Positions 7,058 to 15,722 of a stretch of DNA of 43,945 bases are shown piece by piece. Where the stretch lies: positions 1-43,945 of the forward strand of contig NZ_LUFH02000050.1 in assembly GCF_001586785.1 (NCBI RefSeq), read 5' to 3'. A program made the translations under genes and the position numbers. The notes below the pieces were generated by a model that was not told where the DNA came from, ran no database searches, and worked only from the letters and a program-made list of their open reading frames with translations. The DNA is from Sphaerospermopsis aphanizomenoides BCCUSP55. Lineage in GTDB: Bacteria; Cyanobacteriota; Cyanobacteriia; Cyanobacteriales; Nostocaceae. Positions within the stretch are counted from its first letter, which is position 1; the number at the start of each line of letters is the position of its first letter.

Positions 7058-9397
7058 ATGTCAGATTTACCAATTCCAACACAACCAAATCAACCAGAAA
7101 AATCACCTATGACAGATATATCTATTTTTTCCAGCTTAATTTCTGGTGGCTGTACAGTAGTGGCAAGTTTGATTAATCGGGATACTCAATTAAAATTAGC
7201 CGATAAAAGTCAGGAAACACAATTAAAATTAGAGCAGCTTAGAAACGAACTAAAAAAAGCATCTGAGTTAGAACAATTTGACAGACAAAAACAACTACAA
7301 CTAGAGTTAGCAGAGTTTACCCGTGAAACTCAATTAGAAGTAGCAGCTAAACAGCGAGAAACAGCCCTTGCATTACCAGAAGTTAATAAAATATTTGAAC
7401 ATTGGCCGCTGAGAATTGTTCCGTCTTTAATTCTCGATTCTCACATTCATAATAATCGCCCTCCTTTGAAAGTAATTATTGCTCCTCCAGAAGTAAACTT
7501 TGATAAATTTGGCAGTGCAACTCAAGGTTTACCCAAAATGGAGAATACTTTAGCTCAAGGTTTACGACTATTTTTAGATAAAAACTATCATCTAAATAGT
7601 CAAATTAGACCTGTGCAATTATTAGATGGAGCTTGGGATAGTAATAAATATCATGGTGGTTCTAGTATCCAAGTGCTTTTTAAAATGCTAAAGTCTGAGC
7701 CTCTTTTAATTTTAGAATCAGAAATTGAAGGAGATTATCTTAATTTTCGGATAGCTTATTGGGGGTATGGACAAACTATTTACAGATATGAAACTGTACT
7801 GGCTCGATTACCTTATATGGACATTATGTATGATTCAGCTAAGGCACGAGCGAGAAAGTGGAAATCAGCGCGAGATATGCTAATTCAACAGGGAAAGAAT
7901 CCTAAAGCAATTAACGAGCCTGATACCCACAATTTAGAGATATTAGAAGAGGAAGAACAACTCAAAAATTTTGATATTGATATTAGCAATTTACCGCGTC
8001 GTTACAAATTAAATAACAAAGATTTTGACGCTCTTTGTCAGTTTTTGATTACTGTTCATACTCTATTTGCGGGCTGGATAATTGATATTCATTATCTGAT
8101 TTATCATGATGTGACACCATTATTACCCCAGTTATTACCTAAGTTTATTGAAGATGGATTAGAAAGGCAAATAATAGACACAATTGTATCAGGTTATCAA
8201 GGAGTTTATCAATCTTTTGAAAATGATCGTTCTGCTTGGATTCCTGAATTAGTTTTAGATTTAGCTCATAGTTTAAGTTATTTACCTGATGAATATTGGG
8301 CTAGGGAACAGTTAAATTATTCTGTTAGATATTGGCTCTATTTGCGAGGAAGAACCAGTATGACACTAAGTAGTGATTGGTTCTTAAATGGTTTATTAGC
8401 GGTTATCAGGTGTTATTTAACATCTCAAGATAGAGAATATTTTGAGAAGTTACAAAAATGTTTAGCCAAAGTAGGGGATACAGAAGAAGTTATAGAAGTA
8501 GATGATTTATTAAGAAAGATAGCAGAACTTCAGAAGAAAGCTGATGATTTCTATAATGGCGGGATATATCATTTACAAAATGGTAATTATGAGCGTTCCA
8601 TTGCTGATTTTAAAGAAGCTCAACGTTATAGACATCCTGATGCTAGTCGTATGATTGTGGAAGCACAACAAAAAACTATAGCTGATGATTTCTATAATCG
8701 GGGAATATATCATTTACAAAATGGTAACTATGAGCGTTCGATTGCTGATTTTGAACAAGCTCAAAGTTCTGGACATCCTGATGCTAGTCAAATGATTGTT
8801 GAAGTAAGAAGACAGCAACAAGAACAAGCCGCTACTCAGGCTAAACGACAAGCAGAACAACAACGTCAGCGTTTAGAGCAAGAAAAACAACAACAACAAA
8901 CCGCAGAGATACAATTAAAATCATCTTGTGGAATGGACTACAGGAAATTGCGGGATTTACTCAAAGCAGGACGCTGGAAAGAAGCAGACGAGGAAACAAA
9001 AAGGGTTATGTTAGCGGTTACGAAGCGGGAAAAAGAAGATTGGTTAAGGGTAGAAGATATTGATGATTTTCCCTGTGAAGACCTCTGTACCATTGACAAG
9101 TTGTGGGTAAAACACAGTAATGGGCGTTTTGGTTTTAGTGTGCAAAAACGCATTTGGGAAAATGTTGACAAAAACTACGAAGACTTATGTGATCGTGTGG
9201 GATGGAGAAAGGGAGGATGGATAAGAGGATGGATAATTTACTCTGAAGTAACTTTTGACACATCCGCGCCTTCAGGGCATCTCCCAGCGGGGATAGAGAT
9301 TGTGTGGAAAGGTCAGTTTGATTTTTTCTTGCTGCCTCCCGGAAACTCTGACAATTTTTCTTCTCTCGCGTCGAGACTTGTAAGCTGTAACATTTAA
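7058..9397 (+). CDS. Large coiled-coil/TPR-like protein with C-terminal GUN4 domain (paralogue 2)
   Basis: 779 residues, a diverged paralogue of the upstream gene. A possible hydrophobic helix at about 21-41 is followed by coiled coil to about 110. The conserved core (about 120-500) shares signatures with the partner: PPEVNFDKF and FxxLKSEPxLILES, then RIAYWGYGQ. Two TPR-like units from about residue 495 are nearly identical in DNA to those of the partner. A Gln-rich linker and GUN4 domain (about 620-779: MDYRKLRDLLKAGRWKEAD, FPCEDLCTIDKLW, NGRFGFSVQ) follow, with an intact ending SSLASRLVSCNI. ATG at 7058 has no clear ribosome site; Met18 (7109) is an alternative start. Function unknown; porphyrin or ligand sensing is possible from the GUN4 fold. 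Confidence 0.82.
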   Translation: MSDLPIPTQPNQPEKSPMTDISIFSSLISGGCTVVASLINRDTQLKLADKSQETQLKLEQLRNELKKASELEQFDRQKQLQLELAEFTRETQLEVAAKQRETALALPEVNKIFEHWPLRIVPSLILDSHIHNNRPPLKVIIAPPEVNFDKFGSATQGLPKMENTLAQGLRLFLDKNYHLNSQIRPVQLLDGAWDSNKYHGGSSIQVLFKMLKSEPLLILESEIEGDYLNFRIAYWGYGQTIYRYETVLARLPYMDIMYDSAKARARKWKSARDMLIQQGKNPKAINEPDTHNLEILEEEEQLKNFDIDISNLPRRYKLNNKDFDALCQFLITVHTLFAGWIIDIHYLIYHDVTPLLPQLLPKFIEDGLERQIIDTIVSGYQGVYQSFENDRSAWIPELVLDLAHSLSYLPDEYWAREQLNYSVRYWLYLRGRTSMTLSSDWFLNGLLAVIRCYLTSQDREYFEKLQKCLAKVGDTEEVIEVDDLLRKIAELQKKADDFYNGGIYHLQNGNYERSIADFKEAQRYRHPDASRMIVEAQQKTIADDFYNRGIYHLQNGNYERSIADFEQAQSSGHPDASQMIVEVRRQQQEQAATQAKRQAEQQRQRLEQEKQQQQTAEIQLKSSCGMDYRKLRDLLKAGRWKEADEETKRVMLAVTKREKEDWLRVEDIDDFPCEDLCTIDKLWVKHSNGRFGFSVQKRIWENVDKNYEDLCDRVGWRKGGWIRGWIIYSEVTFDTSAPSGHLPAGIEIVWKGQFDFFLLPPGNSDNFSSLASRLVSCNI
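8540..8812 (+). repeat. Two near-identical coding repeats (TPR-like units) in paralogue 2
   Basis: Units begin at 8540 and 8681 (period 141 bases, 47 codons) and encode ADDFYN-GIYHLQNGNYERSIADF. They match the units at 5627 and 5789 far more closely than the rest of the two genes match. This indicates homogenisation between the paralogues. Confidence 0.85.
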
Positions 9398-9465
9398 AGG
9401 TTACAGAAAATTAGTAAGTCTGAATCAGGATGTCCAGGATTTAAGGATTTACAGGATGTTAGTTT
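9359..9465 (+). repeat. 107-bp direct repeat, copy 2
   Basis: Matches 6687-6793. The first 39 bases are the in-frame end of paralogue 2 including its TAA stop; the rest is non-coding and includes another copy of the left inverted-repeat arm (9422-9460). Beyond it, to 9758, I see only a HIP1 octamer at 9625-9632 and no gene. Confidence 0.85.
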
Positions 9466-9758
9466 GAGTTTGGTATTTTTTGAATGTCAGGATTTTTGTG
9501 ATGTTGAAATTTTTTCGATATCTTGTAATTTACGATTTTATGGCGATTCTATCTTACCGATCGCAGCCTAAAAAATCGGTTGCAGCACACTGACAAAGAA
9601 AAGATGTTCATCTTTGATGATAAAGCGATCGCTCTCCTCATTCTGAGAAAAGTGATCTGCTTGCAGCAGCGTTTAGCCATCGCTAACGCCTAATCTTCTG
9701 CTCCTTTGCCCCTGGACCTGTGCTGCCTTAATGATTCAGTCTTTGAGTAGACTTACTA

Positions 9759-10313
9759 TTACATACTAGATGCACCAGTAGCAATGAGACGTTTGAATAA
9801 TGCTTCTGACCAGCCAGTTTCTCGTAACACAGCAGATGAAGAAACTTCTACATAAGCCTGTTCAATAAAAGCTAAATCAATCATACAAATTCTACCTAAT
9901 GCTTCTTGCAATGCCTCTGGTTTGCCATCAAGTTTCAACTTTTTACCAACTTCATGCACAACAACTGCCATTGCTGGAACTACGTGCTGAGGGCCTATGC
10001 CAATTTTGACATGGACAAGTCCAATATGCCAACGACAATCAGCGTAAGCTTGACCCCAATCATCTATGCCTGTAAACATTTGATGAAACCATTGAATAAA
10101 AGTTTCATGTAAACGATGAATTCTTCCCTCAGTTTTATTTAAAATGGCATTCATTTCTTCATCGCGTCCTAAATAAGCATAGAAGTGATCAGCCATGATG
10201 GATGCGCTTTCTAGCCCCCAATCTGCGTGGGAGTTAAGAACAGATTTATCTTCAGAAGTTAAACCAATTCTTCTTTCCATCGTTTGCATAAAAACGCTAG
10301 GTTCTACAGTCAT
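9759..10313 (-). CDS. Protoglobin / globin-sensor domain protein (heme)
   Basis: A stand-alone 184-residue globin of the protoglobin/globin-coupled-sensor class. The signature around the proximal histidine is present: LVHVKIGIGPQHV with H101, matching the HVRIGL-P motif of sensor globins. The distal region includes SASIMADHFYAYLG, and helices fill the length to about 160. There is no attached output domain, so it must act through partners. AAGGAC precedes the ATG at good spacing. It is the last of four minus-strand genes (Roadblock, GTPase, PATAN protein, globin), 71 bases after the PATAN gene. It probably binds O2, NO or CO, or senses redox, and feeds into the GTPase module. Heme binding is inferred from motif only. 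Confidence 0.87.
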   Translation of the reverse strand: MTVEPSVFMQTMERRIGLTSEDKSVLNSHADWGLESASIMADHFYAYLGRDEEMNAILNKTEGRIHRLHETFIQWFHQMFTGIDDWGQAYADCRWHIGLVHVKIGIGPQHVVPAMAVVVHEVGKKLKLDGKPEALQEALGRICMIDLAFIEQAYVEVSSSAVLRETGWSEALFKRLIATGASSM

Positions 10314-10384
10314 AACTAGTCCTTTTTTATTGTTTATTGTTTACTATGTATCTTCCCTGTGAACACCAAAATTACTTTTTAAAA

Positions 10385-11302
10385 TTAAGCAGTTTTACTG
10401 CGGAGAAAACCAACTAAATTTTTCAGGAATGATTGACTAACAGCGGGTTTTTCTGTTGGCTTTTCTGTGGTTTTAGTTGCAGGTACGGTTTCCTGTACTG
10501 GTTCTGGAAAAGTAATTGTGGGAGCAGGAGTAGAAAGAGGATCTTCTAAAGTAAATGTGGGTGCAGATGCAACCATAAAATACTCTTCTGCCAAACCAAC
10601 TACAATTAATCGGAAAGCAATTTGTTGAATAATTGTTATGGGTATACTGAGTTGATTAGCAATGTGTTGTAGAGAAACTTGTCCGTTAACAAATTCCCAT
10701 ACTTGCCATTCTTGAGGATTTAGCTGTACCTTGGGTTGTTTGAGCATCAATCCTGACAAACCTGAAGTTGGATCTGGGAGTTTTTCTTCCAAAGCTGTCC
10801 AATCTTTTAGCGCACGCAGGCCAATTAAGATGACCTCAGTTGCAGACATACTCAGACCTGTCATTTCCCCTAAAGGCAATGTTGATGTTGGCTCAAATCT
10901 AAATAGGGCATCCTTGACTTGAAATAAGGCACAGACTGGACGCAGAACTTGGCTATTAAATAGTAGTTTTAGTTGTTCTGGCTGTACTAATCCCTGAGAT
11001 TTTAAGCATAATCCCAGTGGTGAGTTAATAAAACAAGAGGAAATTTGCGTGACTCTAGAAATTACTCGCTCACTGATCCACCCCCTTTGAGCAATCATTA
11101 ATGTTAAGCCTTGTTGGTCTAAACGATCAGCTGCACTGACCACACGACCTTGATGCAACCAGATGTAATAAACTTGCTTTTTCTTTTTATCATTTTCTGC
11201 GGCTAAAAATTCAATATAAAGTATACCTGTTTTTTTTCCTTGATCTAAAAACTGGAGTAATTCAGGTAAGGAAAAATCTGCAAAATTACCAGTAATAGTC
11301 AT
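10385..11302 (-). CDS. PATAN/DUF4388 domain protein
   Basis: 305 residues. The N-terminal 100 or so (MTITGNFADFSLPELLQFLD, then GKKTGILYIEF and a WLHQGRVVSAAD segment) match the DUF4388/PATAN module. That module occurs in the heterocyst protein PatA and in PatA-type regulators that control type IV pilus motors and phototaxis in cyanobacteria. Residues 100-240 form a helical region ending in a winged-helix-like stretch (WEFVNGQVSLQHIANQL). Residues 245-290 are Pro/Thr-rich and probably disordered. There is no receiver domain, unlike PatA. AGGAGA lies before the ATG. Its place between a small GTPase and a globin suggests an adaptor role in signal output. Confidence 0.82.
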   Translation of the reverse strand: MTITGNFADFSLPELLQFLDQGKKTGILYIEFLAAENDKKKKQVYYIWLHQGRVVSAADRLDQQGLTLMIAQRGWISERVISRVTQISSCFINSPLGLCLKSQGLVQPEQLKLLFNSQVLRPVCALFQVKDALFRFEPTSTLPLGEMTGLSMSATEVILIGLRALKDWTALEEKLPDPTSGLSGLMLKQPKVQLNPQEWQVWEFVNGQVSLQHIANQLSIPITIIQQIAFRLIVVGLAEEYFMVASAPTFTLEDPLSTPAPTITFPEPVQETVPATKTTEKPTEKPAVSQSFLKNLVGFLRSKTA

Positions 11303-11431
11303 AATTTATCTCCTATTATAAAAGCATTAAAATATTTAACTAGCCAGCATACGTAGTGATCGAAAATTAACTTGAATAAACTCTGATTTTCTTGAGGAAA
11401 TATTCCTAAAAATGAAGACTTATCAAATAAA

Positions 11432-11971
11432 TTAAACTGCACAACTTTCCATTAAATGTTGTACTAGGGCAATGACAGCCTCAGCTACAGAATCTCCTGC
11501 ATTGGGATTAACTCTAACCATAGGAGGTCTTTCGGCTTCATTCACGTATCCAATGGCAAGGTACACATCTTCCTCTGACCATGCACCAGGACAATCAGTA
11601 TGTGTTAGACCAAGAATCATGGGAATCTGGGCGCGTTCTTGCATAAAGTTGAGAATTTTACGCGCATGACGAAATTCTCTCGGTCGGTGTGCAGCTATGA
11701 GTAAAATGTAGGCATGAGCTTTGCGAATCAATATATCCCACATGAAATCAAAGCGAGATTGTCCAGGTGTGCCATAAAGGTGCAAAGCCATATCAGGACC
11801 AAATTGCAACCTGCCAAAGTCAAAGGCAACGGTGGTTCTTTGTTTGAGCAATGCTGTTTCATCGGTGGCACGGGTATCTGTATCTACAACTTCAATTTCA
11901 CTGATGGAACGGATAAAGGTGGATTTACCTGCACCTACCGATCCTGTGACAATTAAGCGCATAATCTCCAT
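11432..11971 (-). CDS. Arf/MglA-like small GTPase
   Basis: A 179-residue P-loop GTPase. Walker A is GSVGAGKST (10-18), the switch/G3 region is LYGTPGQ (65-71, in place of DxxGQ), and the G4 motif is THTD (123-126) in place of N/TKxD. This pattern is typical of bacterial GTPases that pair with Roadblock proteins (MglA of Myxococcus, CvnD of Streptomyces). A GGAG lies upstream of the first ATG; Met4 is a possible alternative start. It follows the Roadblock gene by 166 bases and precedes the PATAN gene by 129 bases. The likely role is a nucleotide-switched regulator of cell polarity, motility or gene expression. GTP specificity is inferred. Confidence 0.88.
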   Translation of the reverse strand: MEIMRLIVTGSVGAGKSTFIRSISEIEVVDTDTRATDETALLKQRTTVAFDFGRLQFGPDMALHLYGTPGQSRFDFMWDILIRKAHAYILLIAAHRPREFRHARKILNFMQERAQIPMILGLTHTDCPGAWSEEDVYLAIGYVNEAERPPMVRVNPNAGDSVAEAVIALVQHLMESCAV

Positions 11972-12137
11972 GTTTATTTACTCCATAAATAAACAAATAA
12001 TGATTGATTATTCACTGTTTTGAGTAAGTTCCTAAATGCCCTGAATAGCTTTTTGATCAGAGGTATAAAGTTCCCTAGATTAAGCAGTATTATTCTACAA
12101 GGGAACTGAGAATTGAGTTACCTAAGAGAGAAATCAT

Positions 12138-12509
12138 TTACATTAAAATCAGCTTTAATTCTGCCAATACCCGTTTAATTTCTAGCATTAATATACCCTG
12201 TTTAGCAGTTTCACTCGCTAAAACTAGGAATACTGCATCTTCACCACAACCAGTTAAGATACCAAAGCCTTTTTTACCTTCTACAAAGATGCGCTCAACT
12301 GTACCTCTAGCTAATTCAATCCCAATTCTTTCACCTAAAGAAAGCATGGATGCTGACATTGCTGATACTCTTTCTTCGTCCATGCCGCCGGGTAAACTTG
12401 CTGCTAAAGGTAGACCGTCTGGGGTAACAAGTGCTGCTCCTTGAACATCTGTTGTCGAAGCTACAAAGTTTTGCAAAATCATGCTTAGTTTTTCTGTGTT
12501 TATGGACAT
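12138..12509 (-). CDS. Roadblock/LC7 domain protein (MglB/CvnB-like)
   Basis: 123 residues forming a single Roadblock/LC7 domain: N-terminal helix, then VQGAALVTPDGLPLAASLPG, a central helix ERVSAMSASMLSLGERI and a strand FGILTGCGEDAVFLVLA. Proteins of this class act as GTPase-activating or scaffolding partners for adjacent Arf-like GTPases. It is the first gene of the four-gene minus-strand cassette, and the 700-base gap upstream should hold the cassette promoter. The family call is firm; the GAP role is inferred from MglB. Confidence 0.88.
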   Translation of the reverse strand: MSINTEKLSMILQNFVASTTDVQGAALVTPDGLPLAASLPGGMDEERVSAMSASMLSLGERIGIELARGTVERIFVEGKKGFGILTGCGEDAVFLVLASETAKQGILMLEIKRVLAELKLILM

Positions 12510-13211
12510 AATAATTATTTTCCGCTGGTTTAAATTTGCAAAGTGAATAAGGAAAAAATTAGCTTTCCAATATTGATGTTTCCTATTCTTTTTGTATCAA
12601 TAGTGGGGTATGTAAATATATACTTAACCCTGAGTTCCCTATTGACTTAATTATCCTGAAGTCAGAATCAATATCACACCGTGAAAATACTGGATTTAGT
12701 TTTAATTATATTAAATATAATTTAAGTTAATAATGAGTGGATACTCATTTATAGCTTGCTGGTTATAGGCTCTATTTTAAGTCGGTAGGCGTTAAAAATT
12801 GTCGTTATGGCAAGGCAGGAGGCAGAAGGCAGAAGGCAGGAGGGAAGAGGTTTTTAGAAGTTTTACATTTTGTTACATACCTTGGTTTTCGTGCCGACTT
12901 ACTTAGCTGTTTTCGTATATTTAGCTTAACAAAAATTAACTATAGGAATAATATTTGAATTTTGATAGCTTGCGTGGCGTAGCCATACAAAACTCCGTAC
13001 ACCTAAATCTTCTAAAACCCTTTTGCCTCTTGCATGAGGGAAGGGACTTTTAGCAAGTTTACATCTTGTTACATACCTCTGTTTTTTCACACCGACTTAC
13101 TTAACTGGTTGTGCAGAAATCCAAAAATTCTTTTCTCCCTGCTCCCTGTCCCCTGCTGTCTTAATGATAAGTATTCAACCGGACATGATATGACTCCTGA
13201 CTCCTGAATTC
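12510..13211. other. 702-base non-coding region upstream of the Roadblock cassette
   Basis: Contains AT-rich sequence next to the Roadblock start and a GGCAGAA-type heptamer stretch near 12808-12842. It also contains two direct copies of a roughly 72-base repeat (12842-12912 and 13038-13110), both including TTGTTACATACC and CCGACTTACTTA. The sequence TTAAGTCGG at about 12777 can pair with CCGACTTA in the repeats. No gene was found. Confidence 0.6.
12842..13110. repeat. Imperfect direct repeat of about 72 bases, two copies
   Basis: Copy A is 12842-12912 and copy B 13038-13110, about 200 bases apart. Shared cores are TTGTTACATACCT and CCGACTTACTTA. They differ by about a dozen substitutions and one indel. 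The class is unknown; they may be relics of a small mobile element. Confidence 0.7.
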
Positions 13212-13877
13212 TTACCTTTTTGATTTAGCTAAATAGGATGAATATGTATTAGCCAGAATAGCAGCTTGAGTGCGATCGCGGAGATTCAATCTAGTTAATA
13301 TGTTAGTAACATGATTTTTCACTGTTCCTTCAGAAATGTAGAGTGTCTGGGCGATTTCTCGGTTACTAGCACCAGTAGCAATTAACTGTAAAACTTCTTT
13401 TTCTCTGGGTGTAAGTTCCGATAAACTCGGTGGAATAGACTGTACTGGGTTGGATGATGTGGGTGGAAATTGAGTCAAAAGTTTTTTGACAATTCCTGGA
13501 CTGAGTTGAGAATATCCTTTATCAACAGCGCGAATGGCAACAGCTAACTCTTCTGAGGGTGTATCTTTGAGTAAATAACCCATTGCCCCATGTTGCAATG
13601 CGGCTTTGACATATTCATCATCATCAAATGTAGTTAAGATTAGTACTTTTGTAGTTGGAAACCTGGTGTGAATTGTTTTTGTCGCTGCCACTCCATCCAT
13701 GATGGGCATTCTGATATCCATTAATACCACATCTGGTTGTAATTCTTTCACCAAGTTAATGGCAATTTCACCGTTTTCTGCTTCTGCGACTATTTCTAAA
13801 TCTGTTTCTAATTCTAATAATGCTCTTAAACCTTGACGAATTAAACTTTGGTCATCTACAAGTAAGACTTTAATCAT
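13212..13877 (-). CDS. NarL/FixJ-family response regulator
   Basis: 221 residues: receiver domain 1-120 with phospho-acceptor D54 (VLMDIRMP), acidic pair D8/D9, Thr at LILTTFDD and Lys in YLLKDTP; then a linker and a LuxR-type HTH from about 150 (LTPREKEVLQLIATGASNRE, then EGTVKNHVTNIL). It is a DNA-binding transcription factor. It follows the sensor kinase gene on the same strand by 243 bases, so the two form a NarL-type pair. The divergent Spy-like gene beyond the kinase is the obvious candidate target. Confidence 0.93.
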   Translation of the reverse strand: MIKVLLVDDQSLIRQGLRALLELETDLEIVAEAENGEIAINLVKELQPDVVLMDIRMPIMDGVAATKTIHTRFPTTKVLILTTFDDDEYVKAALQHGAMGYLLKDTPSEELAVAIRAVDKGYSQLSPGIVKKLLTQFPPTSSNPVQSIPPSLSELTPREKEVLQLIATGASNREIAQTLYISEGTVKNHVTNILTRLNLRDRTQAAILANTYSSYLAKSKR

Positions 13878-14120
13878 ATAGCAATCCTAAATCATTTACA
13901 AATCCGTAAGTATTTAGCCGTTAGCTATCAGCTATCAGCTTTGAAGACTGAAATACAAAGAATGAGAACAAATCAAGAGCGTGTAACTTTCCTGAAACTA
14001 ATGCTTATAAATCTTTGCTCTTGATGTTGTTAGCTGATTACTGATAGCTGAATGCTTACACAAATCCTTTTTTCTATTCCTATTTTCTTCATGAGTTAGT
14101 TGACAACTCACATAGAAATT

Positions 14121-15353
14121 CTATGTTTTCCACCTAGTTAAAGGAATATCAACTATAATTTGACAACCAGCATCTTGAGCAGAGTTAATTGTAAATTCTC
14201 CTCCTAATCCTAATGTGCGATAGCGCATACTCTGTAAACCGAAACCTGTTGTATTTTGAGTAACATTAAAACCTCTACCATTATCTTGGACTATTAACTT
14301 TACACCTCCATCTGTTGTGGTTAATTCAAGTTGTACAGATGATGCTTTGGCATATTTAGAAATATTGGTAAATGACTCTTGGATAATGCGGTAAATGGGG
14401 ATACTCATTTCAGTAGGTAGTGGATATTCTAGAGAGATGAGACAACTTGGTAAAATCCCATTGGCGCGTTGAAAATCGTCTGCTAAGATACCAATTGCCT
14501 GTTCTAAAGATTGTGATTCTAAAGGGTGCGATGGCGAAATGCCAGCCTCTGGCGATCGCATGGTAGAAACAGAGTAACGTACATCTTGTAATGCTTTAGA
14601 ACCAAGTTCCTTAGCTCTTGCTAAGAATGTCATAGCTCTAGGCATATCAGATTTAGAAAGTTTGAGAGCAGTTTCTAATTGTAAATTTAACGCAGTGAGA
14701 GAATGTCCCAAAGAATCATGAATTTCTCTAGCAATGCGGTTGCGTTCTTCTAAAGTAGCTTGATTTTCGATTTTCAGAGCATATTGACGCAGTTTGTCGT
14801 TAGCGACAGCCAGTTTTTCTCGGCTCTGACGTTCTGATAAAACAGCATTCATCAATAGTAAAACAAATATTAAACTTAACCCAAATAACACAGCTAAACT
14901 AAAACTGAAAAATCTAAATTTTTCTTGTAAAACTGGTGCTATTTTGTTAGGAGGTAAGCGTGTTTTTAGGGTCATTAAAAATAAAATAAATGATAACATG
15001 GTAACTGTTAAACGTCCGGGCAATTGAAAAATCAAACAGCTACGAGTTACCAAAATTAAATATAGAAAAGGAAAAAGTCTAGCCGTTCTCCCGCCGAAAA
15101 AGCCAGTAATTAAAATTAGAAATACTTCAGTAGCTGTATATATAATTTTCCAAAATTGACTACTTGTGGGTAATCTTAAACCCATGACACCAAATAAAGC
15201 TAAACTACAGATAGTTAACTCTGGAAACAGTGCAGCAAATTTTGGTGATGGTGAGGGTAAAATTACCATTAATACAGAAAACGCCAGTAATAGCCATTCT
15301 AAATACAAGAGAAATCTAAATGGGTGATTATTAATTTTGATAGGACGGGACAT
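14121..15353 (-). CDS. NarL-type membrane sensor histidine kinase (HisKA_3)
   Basis: I choose the ATG at 15351-15353, giving 410 residues. The open frame extends to 15521, but that extension begins inside an inverted-repeat element. Several hydrophobic TM segments fill about 1-170. A short coiled region leads to the HisKA_3 dimerisation box ERNRIAREIHDSLGHS (phospho-His about 212). The HATPase follows, with NISKYAKASS, a DNGRGFN G1 box and TGFGLQSMR. There is no extracytoplasmic domain of size, so it probably senses within the membrane, like LiaS/DesK kinases. It phosphorylates the response regulator encoded next. The link to envelope stress is inferred from the adjacent Spy-like gene. Confidence 0.88.
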   Translation of the reverse strand: MSRPIKINNHPFRFLLYLEWLLLAFSVLMVILPSPSPKFAALFPELTICSLALFGVMGLRLPTSSQFWKIIYTATEVFLILITGFFGGRTARLFPFLYLILVTRSCLIFQLPGRLTVTMLSFILFLMTLKTRLPPNKIAPVLQEKFRFFSFSLAVLFGLSLIFVLLLMNAVLSERQSREKLAVANDKLRQYALKIENQATLEERNRIAREIHDSLGHSLTALNLQLETALKLSKSDMPRAMTFLARAKELGSKALQDVRYSVSTMRSPEAGISPSHPLESQSLEQAIGILADDFQRANGILPSCLISLEYPLPTEMSIPIYRIIQESFTNISKYAKASSVQLELTTTDGGVKLIVQDNGRGFNVTQNTTGFGLQSMRYRTLGLGGEFTINSAQDAGCQIIVDIPLTRWKT

Positions 15354-15467
15354 AGGAATAGGAAATAGAATAATTAAAAATTGGCTGAGGTATGATCCAA
15401 TTATCCAATGTCCAGCAACAGCATCAAACCTAAAAATCCAGATGCTGTAAGACAACCGGAGGCACTT

Positions 15468-15559
15468 AGGACTTACGCAAGATGTGGCTGAAAACCCTAT
15501 GATTACGTAGCAGTAATTCATGAATTACCGCCACTTTCGTTCTGTTTTGCGTAAGTTCT
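15468..15559. mobile_element. 92-bp MITE-like element, copy 2 (inverted)
   Basis: Exactly as long as the element at 3611-3702 and in the opposite orientation. The termini are AGGACTTACGCA and TGCGTAAGTTCT (one mismatch), with the shared central palindrome TAATTCATGAATTA. It sits upstream of the sensor kinase and creates a spurious N-terminal extension of that open frame. Confidence 0.82.
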
Positions 15560-15618
15560 GGCACTATGAAGAATTGGTATGACTACTTTATTGTGCAGCA
15601 TACTAGTCAAGTTTAGAT

Positions 15619-15642
15619 CATGACCAAGGTCATGGGTATAAA
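15619..15642 (+). promoter_or_regulatory. Candidate operator and -10 box of the Spy-like gene
   Basis: A perfect 7-base inverted repeat, CATGACC-AA-GGTCATG (15619-15634), lies three bases before a TATAAA box (15637-15642), about 80 bases ahead of the ATG. Its place over the -35 region suggests a regulator site. The neighbouring NarL-type regulator is the first candidate, but no binding evidence exists. Confidence 0.45.
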
Positions 15643-15722
15643 TATGACTTTTTCCTCATGTGCTTGGTGAAGGTAAAATCATATTATGGTGACATCCAAC
15701 CAGAAACAACACAACATAATTT

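Noticed and set aside
15354-15521. 56-codon N-terminal extension of the NarL-type kinase
   Set aside because: The extension begins inside a MITE-like element and reads like intergenic sequence; the ATG at 15351-15353 leads straight into TM segments.
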